Shown here piece by piece: positions 15,136-23,033 of a DNA stretch of 64,000 nt (position 1 is its first letter; every line of letters begins with the position of its first letter). The stretch lies in NCBI GenBank assembly GCA_963807305.1, contig CAWEBN010000007.1:124001-188000 (forward strand). The letters run 5' to 3'. Both the position numbers and the translations under genes were made by a program. Origin of the DNA: JAOPZW01 sp963807305. GTDB lineage: Bacteria > Actinomycetota > Thermoleophilia > Solirubrobacterales > Solirubrobacteraceae. The notes beneath the pieces were generated by a model. The model was given only the letters and a program-made list of their open reading frames with translations. It made no database searches and was not told the DNA's origin.

Positions 15136-16535
15136 ACCTGCTCGACGTCAAGGTGGCGGCCGCGCGCGCCGTCGGCGGGCTGTCGCGCCGCACCGGCCGT
15201 GGCGGCACCTCGCTGCCGGGCAAGGTCCTCATGCGTCTCGAGCCGCATGCCATCGCGCGCCTGGGCGCTCGGCTCGAGCGCGGCAGCGCCGTCATCTCCG
15301 CCACCAACGGCAAGACGACGACCGCGGCGATGGTGGCGGGCATCCTCGAGCGCACCGGCGCCCACCTCGTGCACAACCGCGCCGGGGCCAACATGGCCGG
15401 CGGCGTGGCCGCCGCGCTCATGACCGGCCCGCCCGACGGCGACACCGGGCTCTTCGAGGTCGACGAGTTCTGGCTCGGACAGGTCGTCGACGAGCTCGAG
15501 CCGCGGGCCCTTCTGCTGGCCAACCTGTTCCGCGACCAGCTCGACCGCTACGGCGAGCTCGACTCGATCGCCGACCGCTGGGCCGCCGTGGTGGCGAGCG
15601 CCTCGGCCGCGCTCGTGCTCAACGCCGACGATCCCACCGTGGCCGACCTGGGCCGCGACGTCGGCGCCCTGTACTTCGGGGTGCAGGACGACGCGATGGC
15701 GCTGCCGGCCATGCAGCACGCCTCGGACGCCACGCACTGCCGGCGCTGCGGCGCGCCCTACCGCTACGACGCCATCTACCTCGGCCACCTGGGCCGCTAC
15801 CACTGCGACAACTGCGGCGCGACGCGCCCCGAGCCGCAGGTCTCGGCCCACGACATCGTTCTCGAGGGGGTGCGCGGCGCGCGCTTCACGCTGCGCACGG
15901 CGGCCGGCGATCGCAGCATCGCGCTGCCCCTGCCCGGGCTCTACAACGTCTACAACGCCCTCGGGGCGGCCGCGCTCGCGCTCGCCCTCGGGGCGCCGCT
16001 CGACGAGGTCGACGCCGGCCTGCACGCCGTCTCCCCCGCCTTCGGGCGGGCCGAGACGCTGCGGGTCGCCGATCGCGACATGTCGATCCTGCTGGTCAAG
16101 AACCCCGCCGGCGCCAACGAGGTCCTGCGCACGCTGACGCTCGAGGATGGCGAGCACGACGTCTTCGCCGTGCTCAACGACAACATCGCCGACGGGCGCG
16201 ATGTCAGCTGGGTGTGGGACGCCGACTTCGAGGTCCTCGCGCCCCGCGTGCGCCGCGCGACGTGCAGCGGCACCCGCGCCGCCGAGATGGCGCTGCGCCT
16301 GAAGTACGCGGGCGTCTCCACCGACCGGATCGTCGTCGAGCCCGAGCTCGGGGCGGGCCTGGATCGCGCCCTGGGCGACGGCGACGGCCCGCTCTTCGCC
16401 CTGCCCACCTACACCGCGATGCTGGCGCTGCGCGACCTGCTGGTCGCGCGCGGCGCCGTGCGCGGCTCGTTCGCACCCCCGCCCGCAGCTTCGCCGGGTA
16501 CGGGGTCCCGCCAAGGGGGGACCCGGTGGGCCTGA
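15132..16535 (+). CDS. murT: Lipid II isoglutaminyl synthase, Mur ligase subunit MurT
   Basis: A 467-residue MurT: P-loop SATNGKTTTAAMVAGIL, a four-Cys zinc ribbon insertion (CRRCG and CDNCG near residues 200-235), which is typical of MurT and absent from ordinary Mur ligases, and the C-terminal DUF1727 region with NDNIADGRDVSWVWD. With GatD it amidates the alpha-carboxyl of the D-Glu in lipid II. It starts at ATG 15132 overlapping the lipid kinase stop. In this operon a methyltransferase gene lies between murT and gatD. Confidence 0.93.
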   Translation: MNLLDVKVAAARAVGGLSRRTGRGGTSLPGKVLMRLEPHAIARLGARLERGSAVISATNGKTTTAAMVAGILERTGAHLVHNRAGANMAGGVAAALMTGPPDGDTGLFEVDEFWLGQVVDELEPRALLLANLFRDQLDRYGELDSIADRWAAVVASASAALVLNADDPTVADLGRDVGALYFGVQDDAMALPAMQHASDATHCRRCGAPYRYDAIYLGHLGRYHCDNCGATRPEPQVSAHDIVLEGVRGARFTLRTAAGDRSIALPLPGLYNVYNALGAAALALALGAPLDEVDAGLHAVSPAFGRAETLRVADRDMSILLVKNPAGANEVLRTLTLEDGEHDVFAVLNDNIADGRDVSWVWDADFEVLAPRVRRATCSGTRAAEMALRLKYAGVSTDRIVVEPELGAGLDRALGDGDGPLFALPTYTAMLALRDLLVARGAVRGSFAPPPAASPGTGSRQGGTRWA

Positions 16536-17245
16536 CCGACGTCCTGTGGCACGACCTCGAGTGCGGCGGCTACGACCTCGACCTGCCGCTGTGGCGCGAG
16601 CTGGCCGACCGCGAGGGCTCGCCGGTGCTCGACGTCGGCGCCGGGACCGGGCGCGTCGCGCTCGACCTCGCCCGTCGGGGCCACGAGGTGGTGGCGCTCG
16701 ACCGCGACCCCGGGCTGCTCGCCGCGCTGGCCGACCGCGGCGCCGGCCTGTCCGTGAGCCCGGTGGTGGCCGACGCCCGCGCGTTCGACCTCGGCCGGAG
16801 CTTCCCGCTGGTCATCGTGCCGATGCAGACGCTCCAGCTGCTCGGCGGTCGCGAGGGCCGCGGGCGCTTCCTGGCCTGCGCGCGCGCCCACCTGGCGACC
16901 GGCGGGCTGCTGGCCGCGGCGCTGGCCGACGCCCTCGAGTCCTTCGACGTGGAGCACGACGAGCCGCCGAAGCCCGACCTGCGCGAGGTGGGCGGCACCG
17001 TGTACGCCAGCCGCCCGGTCGCGGTGCGCGACCTGGGCGACCGCGCCGCCATCGAGCGCGTGCGCGAGATCGTGGCGCGCGATGGGACGCGCACCGTCTC
17101 GGGCGACGTCATCGAGCTCGACCGCGTCGACGTCGACGTGCTGGCCGCCGAGGCCGCGGCCTTCGGCCTGCGCGCCGAGACGCCGCGGCGCATCCCCCAG
17201 ACCGTCGACTACGTCGGCTCCACGGTGGCGATGCTCCGTGCCTGA
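16526..17245 (+). CDS. Class I SAM-dependent methyltransferase
   Basis: A 239-residue methyltransferase with the SAM-binding motif VLDVGAGTGRVALDLARRG followed by VVALDRD. Its C-terminal half (about 130-239) does not suggest a substrate. The GTG at 16526 has a strong Shine-Dalgarno AAGGGGGGA and overlaps the end of murT by 10 nt; its own stop overlaps gatD. Placement between two subunits of one enzyme suggests a cell-envelope substrate, but this is inference. Confidence 0.82.
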   Translation: MGLTDVLWHDLECGGYDLDLPLWRELADREGSPVLDVGAGTGRVALDLARRGHEVVALDRDPGLLAALADRGAGLSVSPVVADARAFDLGRSFPLVIVPMQTLQLLGGREGRGRFLACARAHLATGGLLAAALADALESFDVEHDEPPKPDLREVGGTVYASRPVAVRDLGDRAAIERVREIVARDGTRTVSGDVIELDRVDVDVLAAEAAAFGLRAETPRRIPQTVDYVGSTVAMLRA

Positions 17246-17975
17246 GCGGACCCTGCGCGTCTGCGCGCTCTATCCGGACCTCATGAACATCTACGCCGAC
17301 CGCGGCAACCTGCTGCTGCTCGAGCGCCGCTGCCAGTGGCGCGGCATCGGCTTCGAGGTGGTCGCCGCCGGGCTCGGCGAGGGGATCGACCCCGGGGCGC
17401 ACGACCTCTTCTACATCGGCGGCGCCCAGGACCGCGATCAGGCGCTGTGCGCCCAGGACATGGTCGACACCAAGCGGGACGCCCTGCACGCCGCGGCCGC
17501 CGCCGGCCGCGTCGTCCTGGCCGTGTGCGGCGGCTACCAGCTGCTCGGCCACCACTACGAGCTCGGCCGCGAGCGGATCCCGGGCGTCGGGCTCGTCGAC
17601 CTGCACACCGTCCGCGAGGACGGCCCGCGACTGATCGGCAACGTCGCCATCGAGGTCCGCCTGCCGGGGCTGGCAGGGAGCCGCGTGCTGGCGGGGTTCG
17701 AGAACCACGGCGGGCGCACGCACCTGGGCCCGGCGGCCCAGCCGCTGGGCCGCGTGCTGAAGGGTCACGGCAACACGGGCGCCTCGGGCTTCGAGGGCGT
17801 GCTGCGCGGCCACGTCATCGGCACCTACCTCCATGGCCCGCTGCTGCCCAAGAACGCGTGGTTCGCCGATTGGCTGATCGCGACGGCGCTGGGGCTCGAC
17901 GAGCCGCTGGCGACGCTCGAGGACGACCTCGAGCGCGCCGCGCACGCCGACGCGCGACGGGTGGCGGGAATCTAG
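17238..17975 (+). CDS. gatD: Lipid II isoglutaminyl synthase, glutamine amidotransferase subunit GatD
   Basis: A 245-residue CobB/CobQ-like glutamine amidotransferase with the nucleophile Cys in LAVCGGYQLLGHHY and the His in GTYLHGPLLPKN. It supplies ammonia to MurT. The N-terminus VCALYPDLMNIYADRGN matches GatD. GTG 17238 is chosen for overlap with the previous gene. It ends the operon that began at 13173. Confidence 0.93.
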   Translation: MPERTLRVCALYPDLMNIYADRGNLLLLERRCQWRGIGFEVVAAGLGEGIDPGAHDLFYIGGAQDRDQALCAQDMVDTKRDALHAAAAAGRVVLAVCGGYQLLGHHYELGRERIPGVGLVDLHTVREDGPRLIGNVAIEVRLPGLAGSRVLAGFENHGGRTHLGPAAQPLGRVLKGHGNTGASGFEGVLRGHVIGTYLHGPLLPKNAWFADWLIATALGLDEPLATLEDDLERAAHADARRVAGI

Positions 17976-17980
17976 CTCGC

Positions 17981-17986
17981 TACGCT
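17981..17986 (+). promoter_or_regulatory. -10 hexamer TACGCT of the opuC-like operon
   Basis: TACGCT just after the gatD stop, 32 nt before the GTG at 18019. It supports a separate promoter for the transporter operon and argues against the in-frame TTG at 17986 as start. Confidence 0.4.
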
Positions 17987-18018
17987 TGACCGGCCCGCCC
18001 CGCCGGGGCCGTCCTCTC

Positions 18019-19101
18019 GTGACCATCGCACCAGACGCCCATACCGAGGGGTCGTCGTCGCACCCGCAGGCGGCGACCCTCGAGCTCCGCAACGTCTCCA
18101 AGACCTACGAGGGGTCGGACGCCCCGGCGATCCAGGATCTGAGCTTCGAGGTCCCCGCCGGCGAGATCTGCGTGCTGGTCGGGCCGTCGGGCTGCGGCAA
18201 GACGACGGCCATGCGCCTGGTCAATCGCATGATCGAGATGACGAGCGGAGACATCCTCGTCGGGGGCGTGTCGGTGCGCACGCGCCGGCCCGCCGACCTG
18301 CGCCGCGAGATCGGCTACGCGATCCAGCAGATCGGCCTCTTCCCGCACCAGACGATCGCCGAGAACATCGCCACGGTCCCGCGGGTGCTGGGCTGGCCAC
18401 GCGAGCGCATTCGCGCGCGTGTCGACGAGCTCATCGAGCTCATCGGCCTCGACGCTGCCGAGACGCGCGACCGCTACCCCGCTCAGCTCTCCGGTGGCCA
18501 GCGCCAGCGCGTCGGCGTGGCGCGCGCGCTGGCCGCCGACCCACCGCTGATGCTCATGGACGAGCCCTTCGGCGCCATCGACCCGATCAGCCGCGAGCGC
18601 CTGCAGAACGAGCTGCTGCGACTGCAGGAACGCATCCGTAAGACGATCGTCTTCGTCACCCACGACATCGACGAGGCGATCAAGCTCGGCGACCGCATCG
18701 CGGTGCTCAAGCAGGGCGGCGTCCTGGCCCAGTACGCGAGCCCTGTGGAGCTGCTGATGGCGCCCGCCGACGACTTCGTCGAGGACTTCGTGGGCGCCGA
18801 CCGCGCGCTCAAGCGCCTGGCCCTGACGCGCGCGAGCGAGGTCGAGCTGCGGCCGGTCGACAACGGCCTGCCCTTCACGCTCGTGCGCGACGAGAGCGGG
18901 CGCCCGGTGGCGTGGGAGGGCGGTGGCAAGCGCCACCCGGTGCGCACGGTGCACGGCGACGAGTCCCTGCGCGACGCGCTCAGCGATCTCCTGCGCAGCC
19001 CGGTCCAGCTCGGCGCCGTCGTCGACGGCGAGGGGCGTGTGCAGGGCGTGCTCGGGCTGGATGTCATCCACGAGCTGCTCGAACGCGAGGACGAGGCGTG
19101 A
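18019..19101 (+). CDS. opuCA: Osmoprotectant ABC transporter ATPase (OpuCA/ProV-like)
   Basis: A 360-residue ATPase: Walker A VGPSGCGKTTAM, signature LSGGQRQRVGVARAL, Walker B PLMLMDEPFGAID. The C-terminal part (about 300-360) is a CBS-type region (VRTVHGDESLRDALSDLL), which in OpuA/OpuC enzymes senses ionic strength or c-di-AMP. It drives uptake of glycine betaine, choline or carnitine. First gene of four joined by 4-nt stop/start overlaps. An earlier TTG at 17986 overlaps the -10 box, so GTG 18019 is preferred. Confidence 0.9.
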   Translation: MTIAPDAHTEGSSSHPQAATLELRNVSKTYEGSDAPAIQDLSFEVPAGEICVLVGPSGCGKTTAMRLVNRMIEMTSGDILVGGVSVRTRRPADLRREIGYAIQQIGLFPHQTIAENIATVPRVLGWPRERIRARVDELIELIGLDAAETRDRYPAQLSGGQRQRVGVARALAADPPLMLMDEPFGAIDPISRERLQNELLRLQERIRKTIVFVTHDIDEAIKLGDRIAVLKQGGVLAQYASPVELLMAPADDFVEDFVGADRALKRLALTRASEVELRPVDNGLPFTLVRDESGRPVAWEGGGKRHPVRTVHGDESLRDALSDLLRSPVQLGAVVDGEGRVQGVLGLDVIHELLEREDEA

Positions 19102-19820
19102 GCGCTCCGACGATCCTCGCCCAGTCCGGCGGCGACTTCTTCCGCGACCGCTCGCAGAGCACCAACAGCTGCGTGGCGAAGAACGGCTTCTGCCCGGACT
19201 GGATCGTCCACCACCTCGACCGCTACGTGTCGCCCTTCTGGCAGCACCTGTTCCTGGTCGTCGTGTCGGTCGGCCTCGGCTTCGCGATCGCCTTCGCCCT
19301 CGCCCTGGCGGCGCATCGCCAGCGCCGGCTCGTCGGCCCGATCACCCAGGTCGCGGGGATCCTCTACACGATCCCCAGCCTCGCCTTCTTCTTCCTGCTG
19401 CTGCCGATCACCGGGCGCGGCAACACCACGGCGCTCATCGCGCTGACCGCCTACACGCTGCTCATCCTCTTTCGCAACATCGTCGACGGCCTCGACGGAG
19501 TGCCCGACGAGGCGCGCGACGCCGGCCGCGGCATGGGCCTGACCTATCGCCAGCTGCTGTGGCGCGTCGAGCTGCCGCTCGCGCTGCCGACGATCATGGC
19601 CGGGCTGCGGATCGCCGCGACGACGACGGTGGGGCTGGCGGCGCTGGCCACCTTCGCGGGCGCCGGCGGGCTCGGCGATCAGATGGCCTCCCAGAAGGAG
19701 TTCATCTCGAACATCGCGGTCGGCGGGGCGCTCTGCGTACTGATGGCCGTCGGACTGGACGCCATCCTGCTGCTGGCCCAGCGCCTGCTCACCCCGTGGA
19801 CGCGCGTGAGGACGGCATGA
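19098..19820 (+). CDS. opuCB: Osmoprotectant ABC transporter permease (OpuCB-like)
   Basis: A 240-residue inner-membrane permease with about six membrane segments and the binding-protein-dependent transport motif (DEARDAGRGMGLTYRQLLWR), the EAA loop that contacts the ATPase. An unusual 45-residue N-terminal extension (SQSTNSCVAKNGFCPDW with two Cys) precedes the first membrane segment. GTG 19098 overlaps the opuCA stop. Confidence 0.9.
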   Translation: MSAPTILAQSGGDFFRDRSQSTNSCVAKNGFCPDWIVHHLDRYVSPFWQHLFLVVVSVGLGFAIAFALALAAHRQRRLVGPITQVAGILYTIPSLAFFFLLLPITGRGNTTALIALTAYTLLILFRNIVDGLDGVPDEARDAGRGMGLTYRQLLWRVELPLALPTIMAGLRIAATTTVGLAALATFAGAGGLGDQMASQKEFISNIAVGGALCVLMAVGLDAILLLAQRLLTPWTRVRTA

Positions 19821-20572
19821 CGCTCGCCTTCCTCGGCAGCCTCGGCGACGCCCTGCAGTTCATCGTCACCAAGAGCGAGGGTCCCGGCGGCGCGCAGGTC
19901 GGCGGCACCCAGCTGCTGCCGCTGCTGCGCGAGCACCTGCTCATCACCGTCGTCTCCGTCGGGATCGCCACCGCGATCGCGCTGCCGATCGGCACCTGGC
20001 TGGGCCACAGCAAGCGGGGCTCGTTCCTGGTCGTCAGCGTGACCAACGCGGGGCGCGCCATCCCGTCGATCGGCGTGGTCTTCCTGTTCTTCGCGGCCCT
20101 GGGCGCCGGCTTCTTCAACATCACGCTCGCCCTCGTCCTGCTGGCCATCCCGCCGATCCTGCTCAACGCCTACACCGGCGTGCGCGCCGTGGACCCCGAG
20201 GCGGTCGACGCCGCGCGCGGGATGGGCCTGACCGGCCCGCAGATCCTGCGCCGGGTCGAGCTGCCGCTGGCGCTGCCGCTCGTCTTCGGCGGCGTGAAGA
20301 CCTCGACCGTGAACGTGCTCGCCACCGCCACCCTCGGCCCCGCGGCCGGCGTGGTGACGCTCGGCGACCCCATCATCAACCCCTCCAGCTACGGCGACGC
20401 CGGCCGCCTGGGAGCCGCGATCGTGGTCGCGGCGCTCGCCATCGCGGCCGAGGTCGGCCTGTCGGCGGTGCAGCGCAAGCTCACGCCGGAGGGGCTCAAG
20501 CTCACAGAGCAGGCGGCGTCCCGGCGCCGGCTGCTCTCCATCCCCAAGAGGAGGATCGCACCGACACCATGA
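19817..20572 (+). CDS. opuCD: Osmoprotectant ABC transporter permease (OpuCD-like)
   Basis: A 251-residue permease with about six membrane segments and EAA loop VDAARGMGLTGPQILRRVE. It pairs with the OpuCB-like protein to form a heterodimeric channel. The C-terminal tail is basic (RRRLLSIPKRR). ATG 19817 overlaps the previous stop. Confidence 0.9.
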   Translation: MTLAFLGSLGDALQFIVTKSEGPGGAQVGGTQLLPLLREHLLITVVSVGIATAIALPIGTWLGHSKRGSFLVVSVTNAGRAIPSIGVVFLFFAALGAGFFNITLALVLLAIPPILLNAYTGVRAVDPEAVDAARGMGLTGPQILRRVELPLALPLVFGGVKTSTVNVLATATLGPAAGVVTLGDPIINPSSYGDAGRLGAAIVVAALAIAAEVGLSAVQRKLTPEGLKLTEQAASRRRLLSIPKRRIAPTP

Positions 20573-21558
20573 GCAGGCGACGATTCATACCCGCGCTCGC
20601 GGCCATGCTCGCCCTCGCCGTCAGCGTCGCCGCGTGCGGCGGCGGCAACGACAGCACCAGCTCCTCGAGCTCGTCGACGCCGTCGGGCGGCAGCACACAG
20701 GCTGCCGCGATCAAGCACAACGACGCCAACGCCAAGACCACCATCACGGTGGGCTCGAAGAACTTCACCGAGCAGAAGGTGCTCGGCGAGATCTACGCCC
20801 AGGCCTTCCAGGCCGCCGGCTACAGCGTCAAGAAGGCGCTCAACCTCGGCGACGAGAAGACGGCGCTCAAGGCGGTGAACACGGACCAGATCTCCGGCTA
20901 CCCGGAGTACACCGGCACCGCCCTGCTGTCGTTCCTGAAGGTCCCGGCCAAGGACATCCCGACCGACGAGGGCCAGGCCTACGAGCAGGTCAAGGCGGGC
21001 CTGGCCAAGCAGGGCATCGAGGCCTTCCCCCCGACCCCGTTCACCTCGTCCAACGAGGTCGGCCTGCTCAAGAAGAAGGCCGACGAGCTCGGGGTCACGA
21101 AGATCTCCGACCTCAAGCCCAAGGCCGGCCAGCTCACCCTCTATGGCTCGCCCGAGTGCCGCACGCGCCTGGACTGCCTGCTGGGCCTCGAGAAGGTCTA
21201 CGGCCTGAAGTTCAAGAAGTTCGTGCCGGTCGACATCGATCAGCGCCACGAGGTGCTGACCAGCGGGCAGGCCGACGTCTCGATCGTGTTCACCACGGAC
21301 CCGCAGATCAAGCGCAACAACGAGGTCCTGCTCCAGGACGACAAGGGCATGTTCCCGCCCTACAACTCGACCTTCCTCATGAAGAAGTCGACCGCCGACG
21401 CGGCGGGGCCCGACCTGGCGGCCACGATCGCCGCGGTGAACAAGAACCTCACGGCCGACGTCATGCAGGAGCTCAACGCGCGCGTCGACCTCGACAAGGA
21501 CACGCCCGAGCAGGCCGCCCAGGCCTACCTCAAGCAGTTCAAGCTCATCCCGTCGTAG
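20569..21558 (+). CDS. opuCC: Osmoprotectant-binding lipoprotein (OpuCC-like)
   Basis: A 329-residue substrate-binding lipoprotein. Signal peptide with lipobox VAAC (about residues 19-22), a Ser/Thr-rich linker, then the glycine betaine-binding domain starting TVGSKNFTEQKVLGEIYAQ, the typical OpuAC/OsmX signature, with SGYPEYTGTALLSFL and DIDQRHEVLTSGQADVSIVF. It collects quaternary amine osmolytes outside the membrane. Last gene of the operon, followed by a strong hairpin. Confidence 0.92.
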   Translation: MSRRRFIPALAAMLALAVSVAACGGGNDSTSSSSSSTPSGGSTQAAAIKHNDANAKTTITVGSKNFTEQKVLGEIYAQAFQAAGYSVKKALNLGDEKTALKAVNTDQISGYPEYTGTALLSFLKVPAKDIPTDEGQAYEQVKAGLAKQGIEAFPPTPFTSSNEVGLLKKKADELGVTKISDLKPKAGQLTLYGSPECRTRLDCLLGLEKVYGLKFKKFVPVDIDQRHEVLTSGQADVSIVFTTDPQIKRNNEVLLQDDKGMFPPYNSTFLMKKSTADAAGPDLAATIAAVNKNLTADVMQELNARVDLDKDTPEQAAQAYLKQFKLIPS

Positions 21559-21575
21559 CGGATGCGCGAGTCGTC

Positions 21576-21604
21576 GTCTCCGCGGGCGCCCTGCCCGCGG
21601 AGAC
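21576..21604. terminator. Perfect 12-bp hairpin between convergent genes
   Basis: GTCTCCGCGGGC (21576-21587), a 5-nt loop, and GCCCGCGGAGAC (21593-21604) pair without mismatch. It lies 18 nt past the opuCC-like stop and 10 nt past the stop of the opposite gene, so it can serve both. There is no T run, as is common for hairpin terminators in GC-rich actinobacteria. Confidence 0.65.
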
Positions 21605-21613
21605 CCTCGCCCC

Positions 21614-22330
21614 CTAGGAAGGCTGGCGCCCGCGGACGGTCACGTCGCCCGCGTCCGTCGTCGCGGAGATCGTGCGCAGCGAGCGGTCGTTGCGCACCAC
21701 GCCCTCGACGTTGACGTCGCCCGCCGCCGTGGTGGCGTCGACGCGGTACTCGCCGCCGGCCGGCACGGTCACGAGGACGTCGCCGGAGTTCGAGTTCGCG
21801 CTCACCGACACCGGCTGGGTCGTGAAGACCACGTCGACGTCGCCGGCGTTGGTGTTGGCGGCGAGCGAGATCGCGTTGAGGTCGCGCGCGCGGACGTCGC
21901 CGCTGTCGGTGGTGAGCTTGAGGTGCCCGGCCAGGCGCTCGGCCGAGATGTCGCCGCTGTCGCCCTGGACGACGACGTCGGCGTCGAACGGGATCGCGAG
22001 GTCGATGTCGGCCTTGCAGCGGTTCACCGGGCCCGTGTCCGGGCACGAGCCGCTCACGGTCAGCGTCGCGCCGCGGACGCTCGTGTGCATCACGGGCTTG
22101 CGCCACAGCCACTGCAGCTGCTCGCGCACCATCACGCGCTGCGACTCGCTGCCCTCCAGATGGACCTTGCCCGTACCCGCCCGCACGACGACGCGCTCGA
22201 TGTGGCGTTCGATCGTCGCCGTGGTGGTGCGGTCGTGCTTGAAGGCCTCGCTGACGCCGACCGAGATGCCGCAGACGACGAGCAGAACGCCGAAAACGAG
22301 CAGCACGAGCCTTGGCGTCGAGAGAGCCAT
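21614..22330 (-). CDS. Membrane-anchored DUF4097 beta-repeat protein
   Basis: A 238-residue protein with one N-terminal membrane anchor (LVLLVFGVLLVVCGISVGV). The remainder is a DUF4097-type beta-strand repeat seen as GDSGDISAE, TDSGDVRARD, TNAGDVDVVF, SNSGDVLVTV, TAAGDVNVEG and TDAGDVTVRG at about 20-residue intervals, a right-handed beta-solenoid pattern. Two Cys lie at SGSCPDTGPVNRCKAD. Function unknown; probably on the outer face of the membrane. ATG 22330 is preferred because a CACAAT hexamer lies 7 nt before it. Confidence 0.78.
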   Translation of the reverse strand: MALSTPRLVLLVFGVLLVVCGISVGVSEAFKHDRTTTATIERHIERVVVRAGTGKVHLEGSESQRVMVREQLQWLWRKPVMHTSVRGATLTVSGSCPDTGPVNRCKADIDLAIPFDADVVVQGDSGDISAERLAGHLKLTTDSGDVRARDLNAISLAANTNAGDVDVVFTTQPVSVSANSNSGDVLVTVPAGGEYRVDATTAAGDVNVEGVVRNDRSLRTISATTDAGDVTVRGRQPS

Positions 22331-22384
22331 CGGCGTGATTGTGCTGTGAACGGCCTGGGCGAGTCGGGCGGCCTTCAGGTCTCG

Positions 22385-22428
22385 GCAGGTACGGCTGCCC
22401 GTACCTGCGCCGTGCCGTTCGGAACGGC
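22385..22428. promoter_or_regulatory. Two adjacent palindromes in the promoter of the MazG-like gene
   Basis: GCAGGTACGG (22385-22394) and CCGTACCTGC (22399-22408) form a perfect 10-bp inverted repeat with a 4-bp spacer. GCCGTTC (22414-22420) and GAACGGC (22422-22428) form another with a 1-bp spacer. They cover the -35 region of the gene at 22446 and look like operators. Confidence 0.45.
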
Positions 22429-22431
22429 TGC

Positions 22432-22437
22432 TAGCGT
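22432..22437 (+). promoter_or_regulatory. -10 hexamer TAGCGT
   Basis: TAGCGT lies 8 nt before the ATG at 22446, giving a probable leaderless mRNA. Confidence 0.45.
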
Positions 22438-22445
22438 CGCGGGCC

Positions 22446-22775
22446 ATGCTCCTCTCCGACTACCAGCGGCTCTCGCGGCGAACCGCGACGTACCCCGGCG
22501 CGGGCGAGAACATCGTCTATCCGACGCTCGGCCTGGCCGGCGAGGCCGGCGAGGTGGCCGAGAAGGTCAAGAAGCTCCTGCGCGACGACGGCGGCGTCAT
22601 GACCGACGAGCGCCTGCAGGCGCTGGCGGGCGAGCTCGGCGACGTGCTCTGGTACGTGGCCCAGGTCGCCACCGAGGCCGGTCTGGAGCTCGAAGAGGTC
22701 GCGCAGGCCAACCTCGACAAGCTGCTCTCGCGCCAGGAGCGCGGGGTGCTGTCGGGGTCCGGCGACTCGCGCTAG
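22446..22775 (+). CDS. MazG-like nucleotide pyrophosphohydrolase
   Basis: A 109-residue all-alpha NTP pyrophosphatase of the MazG/dUTPase-2 fold. The metal-binding helices are GLAGEAGEVAEKVKK and LAGELGDVLWYVAQVA, giving the ExxE and ExxD pattern. Single-domain forms usually cleanse non-canonical nucleotides. The substrate is not predictable. Probably leaderless, with two palindromes at the promoter. Confidence 0.85.
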   Translation: MLLSDYQRLSRRTATYPGAGENIVYPTLGLAGEAGEVAEKVKKLLRDDGGVMTDERLQALAGELGDVLWYVAQVATEAGLELEEVAQANLDKLLSRQERGVLSGSGDSR

Positions 22776-22780
22776 CGCGT

Positions 22781-22852
22781 CGGGCGCGATTCGCCCGGAC
22801 TGCCGCAAGTCGGCCCCGGAAACCGAGGGTGACCTGCGGCAGTTCGCGCCCG
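22781..22852. terminator. Large interrupted hairpin after the MazG-like gene
   Basis: CGGGCGCGA (22781-22789) pairs with TCGCGCCCG (22844-22852), and ACTGCCGCA (22799-22807) pairs with TGCGGCAGT (22835-22843). A 9-nt bulge lies on the left arm and 27 nt form the loop. It sits between the convergent MazG-like gene and the oxidoreductase remnant and probably acts as a terminator. Confidence 0.5.
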
Positions 22853-22858
22853 GACTCG

Positions 22859-23032
22859 TCAGACCGGCGGGATGTGGTGGTTGCCCACGAACACGTTGGC
22901 CGGGTCGTAGGCCGCCTTGACCGTCCGCAGGCGCGCCCACGTCGCCGGATCGAAGAAGGCGCTGGCGTCGGCCGGCTCCTCGACGAAGTTGGGGTAGGGC
23001 GACGCGGCCTGGGGCCTCGCCCAGCTGAACCG
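22859..23032 (-). pseudogene. C-terminal remnant of a berberine-bridge-type FAD oxidoreductase
   Basis: The minus strand encodes about 55 residues that match the C-terminus of BBE-like FAD-linked oxidases: PYPNFVEEPADASAFF, then DPATWARLRTVKAAYDP and NVFVGNHHIPP, ending in TGA at 22859. Upstream of about 23032 the frame no longer makes sense as this family; the DNA there belongs to a LuxR-type regulator remnant on the other strand. The FAD-binding domain is missing, so this is a truncated gene. Confidence 0.7.
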
Positions 23033-23033
23033 G

